Assembly (NCBI GenBank): GCA_019418025.1
Contig: DYCR01000028.1
Span: 1-30,163, forward strand
DNA length: 30,163 bases
Direction: 5' to 3'
Source of the DNA: Clostridiales bacterium
GTDB taxonomy: Bacteria > Bacillota > Clostridia > Oscillospirales > Oscillospiraceae
The notes beneath the pieces are model-generated. The model ran no database searches and was not told where the DNA came from. It saw nothing but the letters and a program-made list of their open reading frames with translations. Each line of letters opens with the position of its first letter. Within the stretch, counting starts at the first letter, position 1. Shown here piece after piece: positions 16,784-24,473 of this stretch. The position numbers and the translations under genes are program-made.

Positions 16784-17947
16784 TTACAGCATGATCTCTA
16801 CATCACCAATGGGATATGCCTTGCAGGAGTGGATGTAGCCATACTTTTCATCCGCATAGCGGCGCAGCATGCCGCGAGCCATAAACACATTGCCGGAGAC
16901 CAGCTTCACACGGCACAGGCTGCACTCACCGCTGCGGCAGCATACATTGACACGTACACCGGCACGCTCCAGCGCAACCAGAATGGATTCGCCGGACTTT
17001 GCATCGATGACACGGTCGCCGACCTTCAGCTTGAACACCTCACTGCCGGTCAGCTCCTTGGGCCAGCCGGGCTCGTTCTGGATATCACGGCGGGCACCGA
17101 ACATCTCCCGTCGCACCTGCTTCTCAGGCACACCCAGAGCAGCCAGCTCCTTCTGGCAGAAATCGTTCATGACCTGAGGGCCGCAGATATAACTGGTGCG
17201 CTCCATGAAATCGGGCACGATACGGGCGATAAGCTCCTTGTTCAGGAAGCCGGTTTCTCCCGTCCATCCCTCCACAGGATCAGAAACCACCAGATGATAG
17301 CGGAAGTTGGGATACTGGGCGGCATAGGCAGAAAGCTCCTCGTGATAGAGAGCTGCCTCGGGGCTGCGGCAGCCGTACAGCAGAACCACATCCCGATCCA
17401 GAGCTGCATCCAGAATTTCTCTGGTCATGCTGAGCAGGGGCGTGATGCCGCTGCCGCCGGCAAGGAACAGGGACTTTCTGCTATGGAATACGGGCTGAAA
17501 ACGGAACACACCGGCAGGGCCGTTGGCCGTAAAGCGGTCACCCACCTTGACCCGGTCGATGAAGTAATCCGACACAAAGCCCTGCGGAATCCGTGCCACG
17601 GTGATCTCATAGTACGCTCTCTGTCTGGGAGAGGAGGAGATACTGTACGGACGGCTGGTGCGGACGCCGTCGATCACGGTAAACAGGTTGATATACTGAC
17701 CCGCCTCAAAAGGAGGCAGATAGCCGTCCTCGGACACAAAACGAATGATCTTGGCATTCTTTCCGGTATCGATCACCGCATTGACCACCAGATTCAGCTC
17801 CTTGCGGTGCAGCGTCTCTGCGGCAGATGCCACCGGTGCAGCGCTGATCTTATCCGGGGATACATTGCGCATGACCCGGATGTTTTCTAAAACTTCTTCG
17901 CCGTGAACCAATGTTCCCAGCAGGGTTTCTTTGATATTCTTAGCCAT
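16784..17947 (-). CDS. FNR-type flavin reductase with C-terminal plant-type 2Fe-2S ferredoxin domain
   Basis: 387 residues. After a ~50-residue lead comes a ferredoxin-NADP-reductase-like FAD domain with 'RPYSISS', then the NAD(P)-binding domain with 'GGSGITPLLS' and 'YICGPQVM'. The last ~90 residues are a 2Fe-2S ferredoxin with ligands C337, C342, C345 ('CRSGECSLC') and C375 ('HSCKAYP'). This layout passes electrons from NAD(P)H through FAD to a one-electron 2Fe-2S donor, as in the reductase parts of oxygenase, desaturase and hybrid-cluster-protein systems. Because anaerobes lack oxygenases, the acceptor is more likely the operon's own FAD enzyme or membrane proteins. The AGGAGGT ribosome site lies inside the end of the upstream gene (3-nt gap), implying coupled translation. 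Confidence 0.92.
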   Translation of the reverse strand: MAKNIKETLLGTLVHGEEVLENIRVMRNVSPDKISAAPVASAAETLHRKELNLVVNAVIDTGKNAKIIRFVSEDGYLPPFEAGQYINLFTVIDGVRTSRPYSISSSPRQRAYYEITVARIPQGFVSDYFIDRVKVGDRFTANGPAGVFRFQPVFHSRKSLFLAGGSGITPLLSMTREILDAALDRDVVLLYGCRSPEAALYHEELSAYAAQYPNFRYHLVVSDPVEGWTGETGFLNKELIARIVPDFMERTSYICGPQVMNDFCQKELAALGVPEKQVRREMFGARRDIQNEPGWPKELTGSEVFKLKVGDRVIDAKSGESILVALERAGVRVNVCCRSGECSLCRVKLVSGNVFMARGMLRRYADEKYGYIHSCKAYPIGDVEIML

Positions 17948-17950
17948 GTG

Positions 17951-19480
17951 TTATACCTCCTGAGCGATCTTGGATGCGACGCCGTCTGCATATGTATAGT
18001 TGGGACCAAAGCCGCAGGCATTGACCCAGCCGCTGGCAAATTCCAGATTGGGGATCTTGCTCTCTGCGGGGAAGAAGAATACAGACTGCATCAGATCCTG
18101 CTCATAGCCATAGATCGCTCCGCCGGGGTGGCCCAGATAGCGCATATGGGTCAGAGGGGTCGCAACCTCCATTTCCTCGATGTGGGCTGTAATGCCGGGG
18201 TACATTTTTTCCAAACGGGCGACGATGCGCTTGCCTGCCTCATACTTCTTCTCGTAGTACTGCTCAGGCGTCAGCTTCTCCCACTCGGTGGAATACTTCA
18301 GGGTGCCTGCTGTGATCACACTGGTGCCGGGAGGCGAAACAGTGGGGTCATCCACGGTATAACAAGTAGCAACCAGAGGATCGTTTTCAGGCAGCAGCTT
18401 ATAGGCATCCTGAAAATCCTTGTTTGCATCCAGACTCTCATAGTTCAGGGTAAAGGAGGTGTTAAAGCCGATCTCCTCCGGGGTGCAGTCCAGACCGATG
18501 AAGCAGGTCAGGGCAGAAATACCCACCGTATAGGGCTTGAGATATTCTCTTGCACTTTCGGGAACCTCCTCGGGCTTCAGCAGATTGCCATAGGTCGCCA
18601 GCGGAGAAATGTTGGAGATGATCTTCTTTGCCCGATATTCTTCGCCATGCTCATCCACAACACCCACGGCCTTGCCGTTTTCCAGAATAATGCGCTGAAC
18701 ACCGCAGTTCAGCCGGACCACGCCGCCATGGCGCTGTGCCGCCTCCATGATGGCCTGATTCATCATCATGGAAGTACCGCGCAGGTAGTAAGGCTTGGTT
18801 TCCAGATAGAAGGTGGTGCATTTTGCCAGAATGGAGAAGGGGAATCTCGTAGGCGGCATGCCCATGAAACACCAATATGCACTCAGCGCAAGCTGCAGCT
18901 TCGGCTCTGTGAAGAATTCATCCAGAACCTCTTGGGTGCTTTTCAGACCATATTTTGCAAGATGCGGATACATCTTGGGGAAGCCGGTTTTCATGATCGC
19001 CTTCTTCAGGGCACCGGGCTCGCCGCTGCTCTGTGCGCTCTTTGCAGCAAAGGCTGCCGCCTCATCACAGAAGTGATAGACCGCATCAAAGTACTTCGTC
19101 ACCGCCTCTGCCTGTGTGGGGAACTGCTTGCGCAGGAACGCCTCACAGGCCTTTCTCTCGCAGGGCAGGCTGATACCGGTGCCATCGGGGAAATTCACAC
19201 GGTACAGCTCCTTGATCTGGATCCAGTCGATCTCATCCAGAATCCCATAGCGTGCAAACTGCTCACGCAGGGGACCGGGGTTTTCCGGTGTGCCCATGTG
19301 GGACAGCTGGTGCAGCGCTACTTCAAATTCAAAGCGGCCGCGCCGGAAGCTGGTGCCGCAGCCGCCGGGAATGTTGTGCTTTTCAAAGAGGATGACGCTT
19401 TTTCCTTTTTCAGCCAGCGTCGCAGCAGCGGCCAAGCCTCCGTTGCCTGCGCCGATGACGATTACATCATATTGGTTCAT
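17951..19480 (-). CDS. Phytoene-desaturase/RetSat-like FAD-dependent oxidoreductase
   Basis: A 509-residue flavoprotein of the CrtI/RetSat/amine-oxidase superfamily. The N-terminus has the dinucleotide fold 'DVIVIGAGNGGLAAAATLAE' followed by 'FEKHNIPGGCGTSF'; the C-terminus has the closing FAD motif 'LEFASGWVNACGFGPNYTYA'. Relatives desaturate, isomerise or saturate long hydrophobic polyenes such as carotenoids and retinol. No carotenoid synthase gene is present, so the substrate is likely a different hydrophobic molecule. In this operon the enzyme sits next to an FNR/2Fe-2S donor and two membrane proteins, which suits reduction or desaturation of a membrane-dissolved substrate. There is no signal peptide; it is cytoplasmic or peripheral to the membrane. 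GAAAGGAG precedes the ATG. Confidence 0.92.
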   Translation of the reverse strand: MNQYDVIVIGAGNGGLAAAATLAEKGKSVILFEKHNIPGGCGTSFRRGRFEFEVALHQLSHMGTPENPGPLREQFARYGILDEIDWIQIKELYRVNFPDGTGISLPCERKACEAFLRKQFPTQAEAVTKYFDAVYHFCDEAAAFAAKSAQSSGEPGALKKAIMKTGFPKMYPHLAKYGLKSTQEVLDEFFTEPKLQLALSAYWCFMGMPPTRFPFSILAKCTTFYLETKPYYLRGTSMMMNQAIMEAAQRHGGVVRLNCGVQRIILENGKAVGVVDEHGEEYRAKKIISNISPLATYGNLLKPEEVPESAREYLKPYTVGISALTCFIGLDCTPEEIGFNTSFTLNYESLDANKDFQDAYKLLPENDPLVATCYTVDDPTVSPPGTSVITAGTLKYSTEWEKLTPEQYYEKKYEAGKRIVARLEKMYPGITAHIEEMEVATPLTHMRYLGHPGGAIYGYEQDLMQSVFFFPAESKIPNLEFASGWVNACGFGPNYTYADGVASKIAQEV

Positions 19481-19498
19481 GGAAATCTCCTTTCAAAA

Positions 19499-20356
19499 TC
19501 AGTTGCCGGAAATCATAAAGGGGGAATATGTGTATGTGATGCCGCCGTTTTGCATCATCAGGATGATACAGGCGGCGATCAACGCAAGATTGATGAGCAT
19601 GCAGACGATCTGCACATTGCAGCCCTTGGTCCATTTTACGAATCTGTCAAACCGCTCGTTGAAGAACTCGTTTTCAAACCAGCTCTTTGCTGCGATCTGC
19701 ATCCATCCGCCGATGGCCAGAGAATTTGCACGAAGCAGCAGCCACATGCCGATGCCGCCGTATTCTCCCAGACCCATCGTGCAGACAGAGCCGATCAGCG
19801 GTGCGCTGAGGAAGCCCACATGCATCAATGCCACAGAGGAAGAAAATTCGTTGGTGACGAAGATCCAGTTCCAGATGGTATAGGCGATGGCATACATGAT
19901 GGTGATCGCAGGCAGTGCGCCTCTTGTAAGATAATAATTGCCGAAGGGTGTGTCGTTCTGCCACAGACCCCGCAGGGTAATGACGCCCAGTGCCACCGCA
20001 AAACCGGAGATGGCATTGTAATACTTCTTGTAGCGCACAAGATCGGTGAATGTTGCCTCCAGAATGTTGACGATCAGCGCAAGCATAATGAAGTCCACAT
20101 AGACCTGCGGATTAAAAAACCGCAGCGCTGCAAAAACCACCAGAATCCGCATGACCAGCAGCGTCGTCAATTTCATTCGCTCAAAGAACACGGGTTTTGA
20201 AAACAGCAGTACAAGGATCGACGGAATCACGATCAGGGGGACATTGCCATATACGGGGAAAAATCCGGCCAGAATTGCCATGCCCGTAATGGCAGCTGTG
20301 AACATGACCCATTTCACAATGATCTCTACACGGGTATTTGCTTTTATGGTTTCCAT
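19499..20356 (-). CDS. Multi-pass membrane protein, probable paralogue of the DUF5692-like protein
   Basis: 285 residues with about eight hydrophobic helices. The ATG at 20356 is chosen because TAGGAGG stands just upstream; an in-frame ATG at 20401 lies inside hypA and lacks such a site. Shared short motifs with the protein at 15838-16764 include 'IVNILEATFTD' (compare 'AINILEAIYRD') and 'AYTIWNWIFVTNEFSS' (compare 'AYDLWNIAYCYN'), in the same order and similar spacing, so I infer common ancestry. The two differ in the putative site: the CYNC pair of the DUF5692 copy is replaced here. Function unknown. Its location between hypA and the CrtI-like gene suggests it is a membrane partner of the redox chain. 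Confidence 0.82.
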   Translation of the reverse strand: METIKANTRVEIIVKWVMFTAAITGMAILAGFFPVYGNVPLIVIPSILVLLFSKPVFFERMKLTTLLVMRILVVFAALRFFNPQVYVDFIMLALIVNILEATFTDLVRYKKYYNAISGFAVALGVITLRGLWQNDTPFGNYYLTRGALPAITIMYAIAYTIWNWIFVTNEFSSSVALMHVGFLSAPLIGSVCTMGLGEYGGIGMWLLLRANSLAIGGWMQIAAKSWFENEFFNERFDRFVKWTKGCNVQIVCMLINLALIAACIILMMQNGGITYTYSPFMISGN

Positions 20357-20390
20357 GGATATGCCTCCTAATAAAATTTTTATTGCCGCA

Positions 20391-20732
20391 CTAGCAGCCA
20401 AGGATCTCTTTGATCATCAGCTCCCGCCCACTCAGGGCCGTCAGATGCGCTCCCCCGCATTTGGGGCATTTCAGATCGTTCTGCACGGCATTGAACTGCT
20501 CACCGCAGTCATTGCACCGTGCAATGCCGGGAACCATTTCAAGCTCCAGCTCCGTCTGCTCCATAAAGGTCTTGTAGACCGCAGCCGGATAGCAGGATCT
20601 CAGATATTCGGGCAGTACGCCGGACAATTCTCCAACCTGCAATACCACCCTTTCGATTTTCTCCAGCTTTTCTTCCTGCGCAACGGTTTCAATGGTCTTG
20701 ACCATTGCACTTAATAATCCCAATTCGTGCAT
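20391..20732 (-). CDS. hypA: HypA nickel metallochaperone
   Basis: A 113-residue HypA. The N-terminal MHE supplies H2 and E3, the nickel ligands of the family. The zinc site is C73/C76 ('CNDC') and C89/C92 ('CPKC'). In known systems HypA hands nickel to HypB and to the [NiFe]-hydrogenase large subunit, and in some bacteria also serves urease. Length and all ligands are intact, so the protein should be functional. It starts 8 nt after the stop of the 888-residue oxidoreductase gene, with AAGGT upstream, so it is translated as part of the operon. The lack of hydrogenase structural genes around it is the notable point. Confidence 0.97.
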   Translation of the reverse strand: MHELGLLSAMVKTIETVAQEEKLEKIERVVLQVGELSGVLPEYLRSCYPAAVYKTFMEQTELELEMVPGIARCNDCGEQFNAVQNDLKCPKCGGAHLTALSGRELMIKEILGC

Positions 20733-20740
20733 GATATACC

Positions 20741-23407
20741 TTAATCCTTCTTGCCCAGAGCATGCACTGCGATCTTGCCGGTGCGCTTGACCGCATACTT
20801 GGCAACCGCCATGGGCAGCTTCTCGAACACAGGTGCAAACTCGTTGTAATTGCGCTTCAGAGAGATTGCATCGAACTTACATTTCGTTGTACACTGACCG
20901 CAGCCGACACACATATACTCATCCACCTGAACGGCACCGCAGCCCAGACAGCGTTCCGTTTCCTTGCGCATCTGCTCCTCTGTGAAGGTGACACGGGAAT
21001 CCTTGAATGCCTTCTTTTTGGTGTCGGTGTGACCTGCCTTCTGACGGGGCGTGCGGTCGTAGCTCTCAATGATGACATTTTCCTTATCCAGCATGTGATA
21101 CTCCCGACGGTCACGTCCATAAACAAGGCTTTGACCGGGCTGTACAAAGCGGTGGATGGAGATCGCCGCCTGTTTGCCTGCCGCGATGGCATCGATGGCA
21201 AAGCGAGGGCCGGTGTACACATCGCCGCCTACAAAAATATCAGGCTCTGCCGTCTGGTATGTCAGCGCATCTGCAATGGCTGCCCCATTGGGCTTGCGCT
21301 CCACCTTAGAGCCTGCCAGCAGATCGCCCCAGACGATGCTCTGGCCTACGGACAGCAGCACATGCTCCGCCTCCACCAAAACGGTGTCATTTTCGTCGAA
21401 TACAGGGGCAAACGCTCCCTTTTCATTAAATACACTCAGGCACTTTTTAAAGATGACACCTGCAACCTTGCCATCCTTGACCACGATCTCCTTGGGGCCG
21501 TAGCCGTTATGGATGCCGATGTTCTCTTCCAGAGCCTCAGCGATTTCCTCAGGAAGTGCAGGCATTTCATCCCGCTGCTCCAGACAGTACATATCCACCG
21601 CCGAGGTTTCCGTGCGGACTGCTGCTCTTGCCACATCGATGGCAACATTGCCGCCGCCGATCACGATGGTCCTTCCGGTGAGTGCAGGGACATTGCCCAA
21701 ATTCACCTCACGCAGGAAGTCAACGCCTGCAACAACGCCCTCAGCATCCTCCCCGGGCAGGTTCAGTCTGCGACCTGCCTGAGCGCCGATCGCCAGATAG
21801 AATGCTTTATAGCCTTCCTCACGGAGCTGCTGCAAGGTCACATCCCTGCCCACCTCGATGCCGGTGCGGAACTGAACGCCCATCTGGCGCAGCACCTCGA
21901 TCTCAGCCTCCACCACGTTCTTTTCCAGACGGAAGCCGGGTATCCCCAGCATCAGCATGCCGCCGAGCTTGGGCTGCTTTTCAAAGACCGTGACCTGATA
22001 GCCGTCGATGGCCAGATAATAGGCGCAGCTCAGACCCGCAGGTCCTGCACCCACAACGGCAACGGGAATGCCGTAGTCATGGCGCTTTTGGGGGATGTAG
22101 CGGGTGGCCTCGTTCATATCCTGATCAGCAATGAACTTCTTGATCTCATCGATTGCAATGGGCTCATCAATATCACCGCGGGTGCATGCAGATTCGCAGC
22201 TGCGGGGGCAGATGCGTCCGCACACTGCCGGGAAGGGGTTTTCCTTCTTGATCAGCTCCAGAGCCTCTGTATATCTGCCCTGTGCCGCCAGCTTGATATA
22301 GCCCTGTACCGCAATATGCGCAGGACATGCAGTCTTACAGGGAGCCGTGCCGCTCTCTGCCACATCCTTTCGGTTTTCCCGGTAATCCACATTCCAGTTC
22401 TTTTCCGTCCACTTATGGTCACGAACCTTGTCGTAGGTCTTTTCGGGGATCGGGGTTTTGGAACATAGCTTCTGCCCCAGACGAAGGGCATTGGTGGGAC
22501 AGTTTTCCACACACTGGCCGCAGGCAACACAGTTATCCCGGTTCACCTGAGCCGTATAGTTGGAGCGAATGGCATCCGGCGCATTGAACATGGTCGCAAC
22601 ACGCATGGCAAAGCAGGAGCAGGAGCAGCAATTACAGATCGCCGCAGATTCACCCAAGCCCTCGATATTGGGCATCTGGTGCATCAGTCCGTTTTCCTCA
22701 GCCTTGCGCAGGATCTCCATGACCTCTTCCCGGGTGACCTGACGGGCTCTTCCGGTGCGGATATAGTACTCAGCGCCGGTGCCCATCTGGATACACATGT
22801 CCTGCTCCAGATGTCCGCAGCCCTGCCCCAGTACACGGCGTGACTTCCGGCAGGAGCAGTCTGATACCGAAAAGGTGTCGTATTTGTCCAGATAATAGGA
22901 GATCTTCTCATAGGGGACTGCCTGCGCATCGCTTGTGATAGCCGTCTCAATGGGAATGACACGCATCATACCCGTACCCATGGGCAGATTCGGCGCAATG
23001 CCGGAAATGCGAAGTCTAGTATATTCCTCAAATGCTTTGCCGATCTGCGGGAATCTTGCCAGCTGATCCTTGTTGTTGACCATCATTTCCAAGATACCGG
23101 GGGCAAAGATCTGCACCATAAAGACTTCCTCACCCTTTTCGTTGTGAAAGACCTTACATACACCGATCTGCGCCAATTCCATCAGGAGCCTTGTGGCTTC
23201 CTCCAGACTTTTCCCGCATTTTTTTGCCACATATGCCGCCGTGCGTTCCTTGCGCAGTCCCAAGGTCAAGGCAACATCCGCCTGCTCATCCGAAACAACG
23301 CACTCCAATGCATAATACTCCGGCGCATTTTCGTCGATGGTGTTAACCATTCCCGTCAAACCGCCAACCATCTTCGCCAGTTTCACGATCTTCGGTCTTA
23401 ACTCCAT
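20741..23407 (-). CDS. Fe-S / FAD / NAD(P)H oxidoreductase fusion (GltD-type core)
   Basis: 888 residues in three parts. N-terminal ~300: a Cys-rich domain ('DCSCRKSRR' near 183, 'CNCCSCSCF' near 260) ending in a 4Fe-4S motif 'CVACGQCVENCP' (about 290-302), as in proteins that pair with anaerobic flavin oxidoreductases. Middle, about 355-780: a glutamate-synthase-small-subunit/DPYD-like core with the Fe-S domain 'CPAHIAVQGY'...'CGRICPRSCESAC', the FAD motif 'VVGAGPAGLSCAYY' (about 454) and the NADPH motif 'GGGNVAIDVARAA' (about 585). C-terminal ~70: 'CLGCG' and 'CVGCGQCTTKC' binding further cluster(s). GltD-like cores oxidise NAD(P)H and feed electrons through clusters, and can bifurcate electrons in NfnB-type enzymes. 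As the first enzyme gene after tetR it is the likely electron entry of the pathway. AAGGGAG precedes the ATG. Confidence 0.9.
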   Translation of the reverse strand: MELRPKIVKLAKMVGGLTGMVNTIDENAPEYYALECVVSDEQADVALTLGLRKERTAAYVAKKCGKSLEEATRLLMELAQIGVCKVFHNEKGEEVFMVQIFAPGILEMMVNNKDQLARFPQIGKAFEEYTRLRISGIAPNLPMGTGMMRVIPIETAITSDAQAVPYEKISYYLDKYDTFSVSDCSCRKSRRVLGQGCGHLEQDMCIQMGTGAEYYIRTGRARQVTREEVMEILRKAEENGLMHQMPNIEGLGESAAICNCCSCSCFAMRVATMFNAPDAIRSNYTAQVNRDNCVACGQCVENCPTNALRLGQKLCSKTPIPEKTYDKVRDHKWTEKNWNVDYRENRKDVAESGTAPCKTACPAHIAVQGYIKLAAQGRYTEALELIKKENPFPAVCGRICPRSCESACTRGDIDEPIAIDEIKKFIADQDMNEATRYIPQKRHDYGIPVAVVGAGPAGLSCAYYLAIDGYQVTVFEKQPKLGGMLMLGIPGFRLEKNVVEAEIEVLRQMGVQFRTGIEVGRDVTLQQLREEGYKAFYLAIGAQAGRRLNLPGEDAEGVVAGVDFLREVNLGNVPALTGRTIVIGGGNVAIDVARAAVRTETSAVDMYCLEQRDEMPALPEEIAEALEENIGIHNGYGPKEIVVKDGKVAGVIFKKCLSVFNEKGAFAPVFDENDTVLVEAEHVLLSVGQSIVWGDLLAGSKVERKPNGAAIADALTYQTAEPDIFVGGDVYTGPRFAIDAIAAGKQAAISIHRFVQPGQSLVYGRDRREYHMLDKENVIIESYDRTPRQKAGHTDTKKKAFKDSRVTFTEEQMRKETERCLGCGAVQVDEYMCVGCGQCTTKCKFDAISLKRNYNEFAPVFEKLPMAVAKYAVKRTGKIAVHALGKKD

Positions 23408-23435
23408 TTCGTTCTCTCCCTTTCCTTTTTACGGA

Positions 23436-24086
23436 TTATTTATTTTGGTAGGCATCTACCAATAAATCACAAAACTGATACAGTCTGCCGCAGGCCATCC
23501 GGTCATACTGCTCGCTGTGCGCTCCACCAATTGCCAATTTCTGTATCAAACCCAGCAGCGCATCATAGGTGTTGTAATACAGACTCTCTATATCCCCATC
23601 CGAACGCACGGTGCCGTCCTCCATGCCTTTTCGGATCGCAAGTGCCAAGGGGCCGGTGCTGTCACCAAAGGCTGTCGGCGGTGTGCCGCCCAACAGCTGG
23701 GATTTTCTGCATCGGCTCAAATAGCCCTCTGCCTCGTGGACAAATATCATTTCCTGCCGGTTCGTCAAAAACAGATTGGCATATCCGTAAAGAATGCGCC
23801 GGATCTGCTCCAATCCGCTCAGTGCCGAACACAGCTCCTTCCATTCAGACCCCTCTGCCTGCTCCATAGCCTGCTTCCAAAAAAGCAGTGCTGTCTCCAA
23901 GACCAGGTCTGCTTTCGTGTCAAAATACCGATAGACGCTCCTCTCTGTCACACCGGCTCTTTGGGCAATATCCGTCATTGTAGAGGCTTCGATTCCCTTT
24001 TCCACAAAGCAGCGCAGTGCATAGCCGATCACACGGCTCCGGTTGATTTCCCTGCGTGAGGATTTTTCGTAAGAATTATTTTGCAT
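23436..24086 (-). CDS. TetR/AcrR-family repressor, first gene of the operon
   Basis: 216 residues. The N-terminal ~60 hold the TetR HTH: 'IGYALRCFVEKGIEASTM' then 'IAQRAGVTERSVYRYFDTKA'. The remaining helical part binds an unknown ligand, as usual in this family where ligands are often hydrophobic. It is 28 nt upstream of the 888-residue enzyme on the same strand, so it is co-transcribed with the operon and probably represses it and itself through the palindrome at 24106-24130. The ribosome site is weak (AAAAAAT before the ATG), consistent with low repressor levels. No better in-frame start is available. Confidence 0.92.
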   Translation of the reverse strand: MQNNSYEKSSRREINRSRVIGYALRCFVEKGIEASTMTDIAQRAGVTERSVYRYFDTKADLVLETALLFWKQAMEQAEGSEWKELCSALSGLEQIRRILYGYANLFLTNRQEMIFVHEAEGYLSRCRKSQLLGGTPPTAFGDSTGPLALAIRKGMEDGTVRSDGDIESLYYNTYDALLGLIQKLAIGGAHSEQYDRMACGRLYQFCDLLVDAYQNK

Positions 24087-24105
24087 ATTTTTTACCGTTT
24101 GTTTA

Positions 24106-24130
24106 AAATTGTCAGTCTAACTGACAATTT
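24106..24130 (-). promoter_or_regulatory. TetR operator: 25-bp palindrome
   Basis: AAATTGTCAGT-CTA-ACTGACAATTT is a perfect inverted repeat with 11-bp arms and a 3-nt centre. It begins 2 bp after the -10 box of the tetR promoter and covers the expected transcription start. Size and placement are typical for an autoregulated TetR operator. Confidence 0.85.
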
Positions 24131-24131
24131 A

Positions 24132-24160
24132 ACTATACGATATTTTTATATCGTTTGCAA
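24132..24160 (-). promoter_or_regulatory. Promoter of the tetR-hypB operon
   Basis: On the minus strand -35 TTGCAA (24155-24160) and -10 TATAGT (24132-24137) are exactly 17 bp apart. The spacer holds a further small dyad CGATA/TATCG (24138-24153). Confidence 0.8.
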
Positions 24161-24336
24161 GTTTTTCGTCATCCTCTTTGCGTAAAATTTTGCGAAAAAT
24201 TTTTAGTAATACTGCACAAATTGTTCCGCATTGTCGTTTTCCTGTTCACAAAATCCCCCCTATTTCATTTTCTATGCGGCTGTCCGCAGAAGATGCACCG
24301 GATATGTATCCACTTCCATTTATGTCTGATTACAGC

Positions 24337-24363
24337 AAAAACCGCCCCTAACAGGCGGTTTTT
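24337..24363. terminator. Bidirectional intrinsic terminator
   Basis: A 10-bp stem AAAAACCGCC (24337-24346) / GGCGGTTTTT (24354-24363) with a 7-nt loop and T runs on both strands. It separates the lipoprotein gene from the tetR promoter. Confidence 0.88.
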
Positions 24364-24419
24364 ACAATCCAATTATTCGATCCCCGTCCTTACAGCAGGG
24401 TCTAACCTTTGATGAACAA

Positions 24420-24450
24420 TGCCCCGCCTGTCTTGCAAACAGGCGGGGCA
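24420..24450 (-). terminator. GC-rich hairpin directly after the lipoprotein gene
   Basis: A 12-bp perfect stem TGCCCCGCCTGT (24420-24431) / ACAGGCGGGGCA (24439-24450) with a 7-nt loop, 24 nt past the stop. The T tract is weak, so it may act together with the hairpin at 24337-24363. Confidence 0.7.
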
Positions 24451-24473
24451 TCACATGCGATATTCAGGGATAA

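Larger units (their letters stand above)
15139..24086 (-). other. Eight-gene operon: tetR, Fe-S/FAD oxidoreductase, hypA, membrane protein, CrtI-like, ferredoxin reductase, DUF5692, hypB
   Basis: All eight genes run on the minus strand with gaps of only 28, 8, 34, 18, 3, 19 and 27 nt, no internal terminator, and one promoter/operator in front of tetR. HypA and HypB at opposite ends argue that nickel delivery is part of the system, not a stray gene. No hydrogenase or urease subunit and none of hypC, hypD, hypE or hypF is present. The remaining genes are electron carriers, a hydrophobic-substrate FAD enzyme and two related membrane proteins. Confidence 0.85.

Noticed and set aside
17903..20200. 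Open plus-strand frame across the hyp operon
   Set aside because: It runs through the boundaries of three real minus-strand genes, which a real gene would not do so neatly, and it shows no domain.
15139..24086. Carotenoid biosynthesis cluster
   Set aside because: Only a CrtI-like gene is present; phytoene synthase and other Crt genes are missing, and hypA/hypB and DUF5692-like genes do not belong to such clusters.
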